Positions 4,961 through 10,267 of a DNA stretch of 10,267 bases are shown here, piece after piece. The position numbers and the translations under genes are program-made. This stretch comes from Bacteroidota bacterium (lineage in GTDB: Bacteria; Bacteroidota; Bacteroidia; Bacteroidales; VadinHA17): contig JADFUQ010000550.1 of assembly GCA_015222065.1 (NCBI GenBank), positions 1 to 10,267 on the forward strand. The letters are read 5' to 3'. The stretch's first letter is position 1. The number at the start of each line of letters is the position of its first letter. Below the pieces are notes generated by a model. The model was not told the origin of the DNA. It worked only from the letters and a program-made list of their open reading frames with translations, and ran no database searches.

Positions 4961-6304
4961 ATGAATTTTGAAGAATTAACTGCTATCACACCTATTGACG
5001 GCAGATATAGAAATAAGGTAAAAAAGCTCGAATTATATTTCTCAGAGTTTGCCTTGATAAAATACAGGGTGAAAATTGAGATTGAATATTTTATAGCTCT
5101 CATTGACCTTCCCCTAAAACAACTTTCAGGCTTTAACAAGAAGGATATACCTGTTTTGCGATCTGTTTATCAGGATTTTATAATAGATGACGCCAGAAAG
5201 GTGAAAGAGATTGAAAAAACAATCAGGCACGATGTAAAATCGGTTGAGATTTTCTTAAGGAAGAGGTTTGAAGAGTTAAATATTAGCGGATTTTCAGAAT
5301 TCATCCATTTTGGCTTAACCTCACAGGATATTAATAATACAGCTGTTCCATTTGCTCTGAAGGAAGCGATTTCTGAAATTTATTATCCTCTCATTGGCAA
5401 AGTAATGGATCGGTTGAAAGAATTATCATCAGAATGGTCTGATATCACAATGTTAGCCCGGACACATGGACAACCGGCTTCCCCAACAAGATTGGGAAAA
5501 GAAATAGCTGTATTTATTGACAGACTGGAAGCTCAGCTTGAACTGCTAAAAACAATTCCATTTTCAGCGAAATTCGGGGGTGCAACCGGAAATTTCAATG
5601 CTCACCATGTTGCCTATCCGGAAATTGACTGGATATCTTTTGCAAACCATTTTGTTAATGATACCCTCGAACTTAAAAGATCGTGTGTTACCACTCAAAT
5701 AGAGCATTATGATAATCTGGCTGCTTTGTTTGATAACCTTAGAAGGATCAATACAATTCTGATTGACCTTAACAGGGATGTCTGGACTTATATTTCAATG
5801 GAGTATTTTAAACAAAAAATTTCAGATAAGGAAGTTGGATCTTCAGCAATGCCACATAAGGTTAATCCTATTGATTTTGAAAATTCAGAAGGAAATCTGG
5901 GTTTGGCAAATTCACAATATATATTTTTATCAGGCAAACTACCGGTGTCAAGATTACAGAGAGACCTGACCGATTCAACTGTTATTAGGAATATTGGTGT
6001 TCCTTTTGCACATACAATAATCGCTTTTAATTCGTTATTAACAGGGTTGGGCAAACTTTTTGTTAATATTGATAGGATATCAAAGGATTTGGAGAAAAAT
6101 TGGATTGTTGTGGCTGAAGCTATACAAACCATCTTGCGTAGGGAGGGTTTTGCTAATCCTTTTGAGATGCTAAAGAAGCTAACAAGGACAAATAAACCTG
6201 TTGATAGAAAAAGAATTCATGAATTTATTGAGAAGTTGGAAATAAGCGAAAAAATTAAAAAGGAACTATTTGAAATAACGCCTGAAAACTATACCGGTGT
6301 GTAA
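4961..6304 (+). CDS. purB: Adenylosuccinate lyase
   Basis: PurB cleaves SAICAR to AICAR in purine synthesis and adenylosuccinate to AMP, releasing fumarate in both steps. It acts in the cytosol as a homotetramer with shared active sites. The 447-residue sequence carries all landmarks of the fumarase/aspartase superfamily: FGLTSQDINNT (117-127), ARTHGQPASPT with catalytic His169 (166-176), and the signature loop GSSAMPHKVNP (293-303), in which Ser295 is the likely catalytic base. The N-terminal TPIDGRYRNKV and the C-terminal TPENYTGV are typical of the E. coli-like PurB subgroup of about 455 residues, so the protein is full length. Start at 4961 fits the family N-terminus. It heads the plus-strand block; the ABC exporter follows after 35 nt. 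Confidence 0.96.
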   Translation: MNFEELTAITPIDGRYRNKVKKLELYFSEFALIKYRVKIEIEYFIALIDLPLKQLSGFNKKDIPVLRSVYQDFIIDDARKVKEIEKTIRHDVKSVEIFLRKRFEELNISGFSEFIHFGLTSQDINNTAVPFALKEAISEIYYPLIGKVMDRLKELSSEWSDITMLARTHGQPASPTRLGKEIAVFIDRLEAQLELLKTIPFSAKFGGATGNFNAHHVAYPEIDWISFANHFVNDTLELKRSCVTTQIEHYDNLAALFDNLRRINTILIDLNRDVWTYISMEYFKQKISDKEVGSSAMPHKVNPIDFENSEGNLGLANSQYIFLSGKLPVSRLQRDLTDSTVIRNIGVPFAHTIIAFNSLLTGLGKLFVNIDRISKDLEKNWIVVAEAIQTILRREGFANPFEMLKKLTRTNKPVDRKRIHEFIEKLEISEKIKKELFEITPENYTGV

Positions 6305-6339
6305 GTGATTAATATACCTTGTTAAGTTTTATTGATTTG

Positions 6340-8157
6340 ATGAAACAGTTTATAAAAATAGTAAAGCTTTTAAAACCTTACCTGGGGTATTGTTCCCGGA
6401 ATGTTCTGTTTAATATCTTATCTGCGGTCTTTGCTTTATTTTCATTTACAATGATAATCCCATTCCTGGGTATTCTGTTTGAGAACCAGCCGTATGTAAC
6501 CGAACCGGTTCCCTTTAAATTGTCGGCTGAGGGTATTGAACAGAATTTCGGTTATTATATGACCCTGATAATTGAACACTATGGAAAGGCAAATGCACTG
6601 CTGTTTGTTAGCATCATGGTGATTATTATTACCTTATTTAAAAATGGGTTTAAATATCTTGCCAATTATTATATGGCTCCCATCCGAACCGGGGTGGAAA
6701 GGGATTTGAGAAACAATATTTATGATAAGATACTAAGGCTGCCACTCTCGTATTATAGTGAAGCAAAGAAAGGTGATATTATGTCCCGGATTTCAGTTGA
6801 TGTTAAGGAAATTGAGCTTTCCATCATGAGCTCCCTGGAGATACTTTTCAGGGATCCGATTACCATTGTTTTATTTCTTGGATCCATGTTTATATTGAGT
6901 GTACATCTTACACTTTTTGTATTGGTTTTACTTCCCATCAGTGGCTTGATCATTGGACGTATTGGTAAAAACCTCCGGAGTACATCATTTCGCGGGCAGG
7001 AAAAAATGGGGACTTTGCTGTCTTTCATCGAAGAAACTTTAACAGGTTTAAGAATAATAAAAGCCTTTAATGCCGAAGAAAAAGTGATACAGCGATTCAA
7101 TTCCGTGAATAATTATTATACACGCATCATGAATAAGATTCATCGTCGGAGATATCTTGCGCCGCCACTTAGTGAATTTCTTGGCACAGTAGCACTTATG
7201 GTCCTGATGTGGTACGGAGGAACTCTGGTACTGGGAGACGTAACCAGCCTTTCACCCGGAACCTTTATCGCTTTTATCGTAATTTTTTCCCAGATCATAA
7301 CTCCGGCAAAGGGATTTTCCACTGCCTATTTTAATATACAAAAAGGTTTAGCATCGGCTGAGAGAGTGGATCAGATATTGGATGCACCTATAACTGTTAT
7401 AGAAAAGCAAAAGCCTGTACCAATTACCGGATTTAATAATTCAATTGAGTTCCGAAACGTTTATTTTAAATATGAAAATGATTTTGTTTTGGAAAATATA
7501 AACCTTACCATTGAAAAAGCCAAAACTGTTGCATTGGTTGGGAAATCAGGAGGAGGAAAATCAACCCTTGCCGATTTAATACCGAGGTTTATGGATGTCA
7601 CATCAGGACAGCTTTTGATTGATGGTATTCCTTTAGAAGATTACCGTCTGTATGATTTAAGAAACCTGATGGGAATTGTCAACCAGCAACCTATATTGTT
7701 CAATGATTCCTTTTTTAATAACATTGCGTTTGGAATGAATGGAGCCAGTAAAGAGGATGTAATAGCAGCTGCTAAAGTTGCGAATGCACACAATTTTATT
7801 ATGGAAACTACCAATGACTATAATACCAATGTGGGTGATGCAGGAAATAAATTGTCGGGAGGCGAAAAACAAAGAATTAGCATTGCCAGGGCAGTCCTGA
7901 AAAATCCACCTATTTTAGTTCTTGACGAAGCTACATCTGCTCTGGATACCGAATCGGAGAGTTTGGTGCAGGAAGCTATCCTGAATCTGATGAAGAATCG
8001 TACATCGATTGTCATTGCGCACAGGTTGTCAACAATAAAGCATGCCGATGAGATCTGTGTGATCCATGAAGGAAAGATTGTGGAAAGAGGAAAACATACT
8101 GAATTGCTAAAAAAGAAAGGTTATTATTACCGTTTACATAACCTGCAGATGTTTTGA
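6340..8157 (+). CDS. ABC exporter, MsbA-like (fused transmembrane and ATPase domains)
   Basis: Counting from the ATG at 6340 the protein has 605 residues, the usual length of a half-transporter that works as a homodimer. Residues about 15-330 form the six-helix exporter domain, with a long periplasmic loop after helix 1 (about 45-85). Residues about 365-605 are the ATPase: Walker A GKSGGGKST (401-409), Q-loop Gln449, signature LSGGEKQR (505-512), Walker B ILVLDE (525-530) and switch His561 in IAHRLS. All catalytic residues are intact. The family moves lipids, lipid-linked glycans or hydrophobic compounds out of the inner membrane using ATP. The glycosyltransferase downstream suggests an envelope lipid or glycan as cargo, but this is inferred. 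The frame also extends to a TTG at 6319 (seven more residues); I prefer the ATG because the family-like MKQFIKIVKLLKPY starts there. Confidence 0.9.
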   Translation: MKQFIKIVKLLKPYLGYCSRNVLFNILSAVFALFSFTMIIPFLGILFENQPYVTEPVPFKLSAEGIEQNFGYYMTLIIEHYGKANALLFVSIMVIIITLFKNGFKYLANYYMAPIRTGVERDLRNNIYDKILRLPLSYYSEAKKGDIMSRISVDVKEIELSIMSSLEILFRDPITIVLFLGSMFILSVHLTLFVLVLLPISGLIIGRIGKNLRSTSFRGQEKMGTLLSFIEETLTGLRIIKAFNAEEKVIQRFNSVNNYYTRIMNKIHRRRYLAPPLSEFLGTVALMVLMWYGGTLVLGDVTSLSPGTFIAFIVIFSQIITPAKGFSTAYFNIQKGLASAERVDQILDAPITVIEKQKPVPITGFNNSIEFRNVYFKYENDFVLENINLTIEKAKTVALVGKSGGGKSTLADLIPRFMDVTSGQLLIDGIPLEDYRLYDLRNLMGIVNQQPILFNDSFFNNIAFGMNGASKEDVIAAAKVANAHNFIMETTNDYNTNVGDAGNKLSGGEKQRISIARAVLKNPPILVLDEATSALDTESESLVQEAILNLMKNRTSIVIAHRLSTIKHADEICVIHEGKIVERGKHTELLKKKGYYYRLHNLQMF

Positions 8158-8235
8158 CCGGAAAAATTGGAATGAATTTTGCGAAGAAATCACACACAAG
8201 TAATAATTCATATTAACTTTTAACTTACAGAAATT

Positions 8236-9117
8236 ATGAAGGTTTGCGGATTCAGTTTTATCAGGAATGCTGTTAAGTACAGTTTTCCAGTTGTTGAATC
8301 GGTAAAATCTATTTTACCCGTTTGTGATAAATTTATCATGAGTGTTGGAGAATCTGAAGACAATACATTAGACCTTATTCAATCTATCGATTCAGATAAA
8401 TTGGAAATCATTCATAGTGTATGGGATGACAGACTGAGAAAAGGGGGAGAAGTTCTGGCGATTGAAACAAACAAAGCCTTCGATGCTATTCCTGAAGAAT
8501 ACGACTGGGCGTTTTATGTTCAGGCTGATGAGATTGTGCACGAAAAATTTCTTGATACAATTAGAGAAGCTATGGAAAGATACCAGGATCAACCGAAGGT
8601 GGAAGGTCTTTTGTTCGAATACCTTCATTTCTTTGGTTCCTTTCGCTATATTGCTAATTCAAGATCATGGTACAGGAAAGAAGTCAGGGTGGTCAGGAAT
8701 GATAAAAACATCCGCTCTTTCAGAGATGCACAGGGTTTCAGGAAAAGCGGCAAACAATTAAAGGTGAAGGCATTGGATGCTTTTGTATATCATTATGGAT
8801 GGGTAAAGCATCCTAGAATAATGAGGAATAAGGCTCTTAATAACCGGCGGTACTGGCATCCGGATGAAAATGTTGAGAATAAGACTTTCAAACAGTTTCA
8901 CCAGGAACAATTTGATTTCACAAAAGTTGACTCTATTCAGGAGTTTGATGGAGATCATCCGGCTGTGATTAAAGATCTGATTGAAAAAATGAACTGGGAT
9001 ATTAAATTGGATATTAATAAAAAGCAATTAAACCTGAGAAATAAATTGCTTCACTGGTATGAGAAACAAACCGGCAAAAGACTTTTTGAGTACAAAAATT
9101 ATACACTTATAAAGTAA
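8236..9117 (+). CDS. Glycosyltransferase, GT2-like (GT-A fold)
   Basis: This 293-residue cytosolic protein begins with the nucleotide-sugar-binding half of a GT-A enzyme: FSFIRNAVKYSFPVVESV (6-23), then VGESEDNTLDLI (37-48), which matches the vGdSxDgTxeii segment of GT2 family members. WAFYVQADEIV (91-101) contains the metal/sugar-binding acidic motif in the form QADE instead of a textbook DxD. The region about 125-190 (FGSFRYI, SWYRKEVRVVRN, VYHYGWV) is probably the acceptor-binding half and resembles proteins annotated only as family 2-like glycosyltransferases. The C-terminal 70 residues are basic and may bind the membrane surface. Sugar and acceptor cannot be told. It lies 78 nt after the ABC exporter, so it may contribute a sugar to what that pump exports. 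No Shine-Dalgarno sequence precedes the ATG. It ends 21 nt from the convergent barrel-protein gene. Confidence 0.82.
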   Translation: MKVCGFSFIRNAVKYSFPVVESVKSILPVCDKFIMSVGESEDNTLDLIQSIDSDKLEIIHSVWDDRLRKGGEVLAIETNKAFDAIPEEYDWAFYVQADEIVHEKFLDTIREAMERYQDQPKVEGLLFEYLHFFGSFRYIANSRSWYRKEVRVVRNDKNIRSFRDAQGFRKSGKQLKVKALDAFVYHYGWVKHPRIMRNKALNNRRYWHPDENVENKTFKQFHQEQFDFTKVDSIQEFDGDHPAVIKDLIEKMNWDIKLDINKKQLNLRNKLLHWYEKQTGKRLFEYKNYTLIK

Positions 9118-9138
9118 AAAGTTAAGTAAGGTGAGTGG

Positions 9139-10116
9139 TCATTTCAAAATACCTATACCGATTCCTGCAGTTGGAAAAACACCGGAATAATCAATATTAT
9201 ACCATTTTTTATATTTTGTTAGACCGGATTCCTCGTCATATTTACTTAATCTAATATTTCCACCAACAAATATATCTACAAGTAATACTTTCATAACAGG
9301 TATTTTAGTACCAATTACCACTCCCGCTGAACAGATATTCAATCGTTGTGTGATTTCTTTTTCCACCCATTCATTATCATCTTCAATATATTCCATTGCT
9401 TCACCGGTAATCCAGATTCTTCTGTACATTAATTGCGGAGCAGCATACAGTCCTAAAGGTGCCTTATTCTTAGTTTTGAAATTAGCCATAAGATAATTTT
9501 TGCCTTGTAACACTATGCCTGTACCTGCGATAGATTCTCCCTGATAAATTTCATAGGAATTGGATGATGCACTTAAATACTCAAATCTTTGATTTTTGAA
9601 AAAATATTGGGACATACCCTGTTCTGTTGCATAGGTTGCCAAAGCAGAAATACTAACTGAAAATTTATCAGTAAGTAATCGTTCATACGATAAGTGCAAT
9701 GTTCCTTCAAACAGGCTGACAGGATTAAGCATTATGGCAGATTTGTAGTCCTTATAAAATTCTATCTCCTGTTCCTGAATAGCAGGTACAGGCATTATAA
9801 CCGGAATATTTACTTCTTTTAATTCCTGTATCATTGAATCAACTTCAAGAAATTTTAAATTAATACCGGCCGGGTCAAAATTCAGGGTTTTTATCTTGTC
9901 ATCAATTTCATCCAGCCTGATATCTAATTCAGCAGGTTTTGACTCCCATATTTTAATTTTTGAGTCTAATAATTCCAGTTTGGAATCCAGTAACTGTAAT
10001 TTCAGATCTAACATTTTCGCTTTTTGATCAATTGATTCCTGGGCGAAATTTTTATTACTAAAGACAGTAACAAAAAAAACAGTTACAATAATTAATAAAA
10101 CAGATTTTGTTTTCAT
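9139..10116 (-). CDS. Exported protein: heptad coiled coil plus predicted outer-membrane beta-barrel
   Basis: Residues 1-25 are a signal peptide (MKTKSVLL, hydrophobic core, cleavage after NFA). Residues 35-78 are built of 7-residue units of the LLDSKLE / LLDSKIK / IDDKIKT type, a classic amphipathic coiled coil, with a Pro-containing break at 57-63. A Pro/Val linker (103-112) leads to about 200 residues of alternating hydrophobic and polar strands, with features such as AIMLNPVSLFEGTLHLSYERLL, GLYAAPQLMYRRIWI, and a final strand GVFPTAGIGIGIL. This resembles Bacteroidota outer-membrane barrel domains (DUF3575-like), an assignment from pattern only. The coiled coil would lie in the periplasm and may oligomerise or reach the cell wall. 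I know no function. The gene is single and convergent with the glycosyltransferase. Confidence 0.75.
   Translation of the reverse strand: MKTKSVLLIIVTVFFVTVFSNKNFAQESIDQKAKMLDLKLQLLDSKLELLDSKIKIWESKPAELDIRLDEIDDKIKTLNFDPAGINLKFLEVDSMIQELKEVNIPVIMPVPAIQEQEIEFYKDYKSAIMLNPVSLFEGTLHLSYERLLTDKFSVSISALATYATEQGMSQYFFKNQRFEYLSASSNSYEIYQGESIAGTGIVLQGKNYLMANFKTKNKAPLGLYAAPQLMYRRIWITGEAMEYIEDDNEWVEKEITQRLNICSAGVVIGTKIPVMKVLLVDIFVGGNIRLSKYDEESGLTKYKKWYNIDYSGVFPTAGIGIGILK
9883..10014 (-). repeat. In-gene 21-bp-period repeat encoding coiled-coil heptads
   Basis: Codons 35-78 of the barrel protein repeat with a seven-codon period (LxLLDSKLEL pattern). The clearest copies are the three at residues 35-55; later units have diverged, and one carries a Pro and an extra residue. 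Confidence 0.6.
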
Positions 10117-10141
10117 ACGTTTAAATTTTTTAAGTTAGTTA

Positions 10142-10173
10142 CAAGGTTACTTATCTTTTCTACCTTTTTACAA
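10142..10173 (-). promoter_or_regulatory. Candidate promoter for the barrel-protein gene
   Basis: On the minus strand TTG (10171-10173) is followed after 21 nt by TAACCTTG (10142-10149), a one-mismatch version of TAnnTTTG at acceptable spacing. The leader would be about 20 nt. Confidence 0.4.
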
Positions 10174-10189
10174 GTTCTGTGGTGTTTGT

Positions 10190-10267
10190 TACTCGCTCCC
10201 ACAAAAACCCATGGCGCAAACCCGCTCGTGAACTTCCATGTGGAAAAATCCGGATACTGTTGCGCAA
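10190..10267. other. GC-richer segment of unknown identity at the window edge
   Basis: This stretch is visibly richer in G and C than its surroundings and contains short inverted motifs (TTCCATGTGGAA, and TTGCGCAA at the very end). The minus strand is open from the edge for 35 codons to a TAG at 10160-10162, but the encoded residues show no domain I recognise. It may be the end of a gene, a repeat, or part of an element that continues outside. Confidence 0.3.

Noticed and set aside
5788..6132. Minus-strand open frame inside purB
   Set aside because: It is antisense to conserved PurB sequence including the signature loop and has no features of its own.
6319..6321. TTG as start of the ABC exporter
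   Set aside because: It adds only seven residues and has no ribosome-binding support; the in-frame ATG at 6340 gives a family-like N-terminus.
6753..7100. Minus-strand open frame of 115 codons inside the ABC exporter
   Set aside because: It is antisense to the transmembrane domain; codon pattern and homology support only the plus strand.
9118..9138. Shared terminator between the convergent glycosyltransferase and barrel genes
   Set aside because: The 21-bp gap has no GC-rich inverted repeat or T run.
1..10267. Defence island, prophage or toxin-antitoxin system
   Set aside because: The HD protein, small HTH protein and GNAT fragment could suggest one, but the HD protein lacks any defence-type partner, the HTH protein is a conserved housekeeping type, and the GNAT is a remnant without an antitoxin.

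Overview
The window looks like chromosomal DNA from a member of the Bacteroidota, probably near the Bacteroidales/Marinilabiliales. It is AT-rich. Start codons mostly lack a Shine-Dalgarno sequence. Several upstream regions carry the Bacteroidota -7 box (TAnnTTTG). One small DNA-binding protein is of a kind I know only from this phylum, and menaquinone synthesis appears to run through the futalosine route (MqnA). This is an inference from gene content; no rRNA or tRNA marker is present.

Layout. Positions 1-1258 (minus strand): an HD-domain hydrolase followed by the N-terminal third of a secreted M14-type zinc carboxypeptidase cut by the window edge. 1334-1592: a MITE-like inverted-repeat element inserted exactly at the stop codon of a small HTH gene (1591-1836, minus). 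1837-2226: short-period tandem repeats and the C-terminal remnant of a GNAT acetyltransferase. 2227-4437 (minus): a two-gene unit, mqnA then an NfeD-type membrane protease, with a good promoter ahead of mqnA. 4438-4960: a long intergenic region with a second, inverted copy of the MITE-like element and another heptamer repeat tract. 4961-9117 (plus): purB, an MsbA-like ABC exporter and a glycosyltransferase, probably co-transcribed at least in part. 9139-10116 (minus): an exported protein with a heptad coiled coil and a predicted outer-membrane beta-barrel, convergent with the glycosyltransferase. 10117-10267: its promoter and a GC-richer stretch of unknown identity.

The coding genes are mostly ordinary: purine synthesis, menaquinone synthesis, membrane protein quality control and envelope glycan or lipid export. 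The unusual content is between genes. Two copies of one element share imperfect terminal inverted repeats (AGTGTCTGTCC / AGAGYCCGTC), each is flanked by its own 4-bp direct repeat (AATT, ATTT), and both have interiors made of diverging 7-bp units arranged as a long imperfect hairpin. Two further intergenic tracts have a shared order of 8-bp AATGnnTA units followed by 7-bp GCCRACT units. I found no CRISPR array, phage genes, toxin-antitoxin pair or recognisable defence system.
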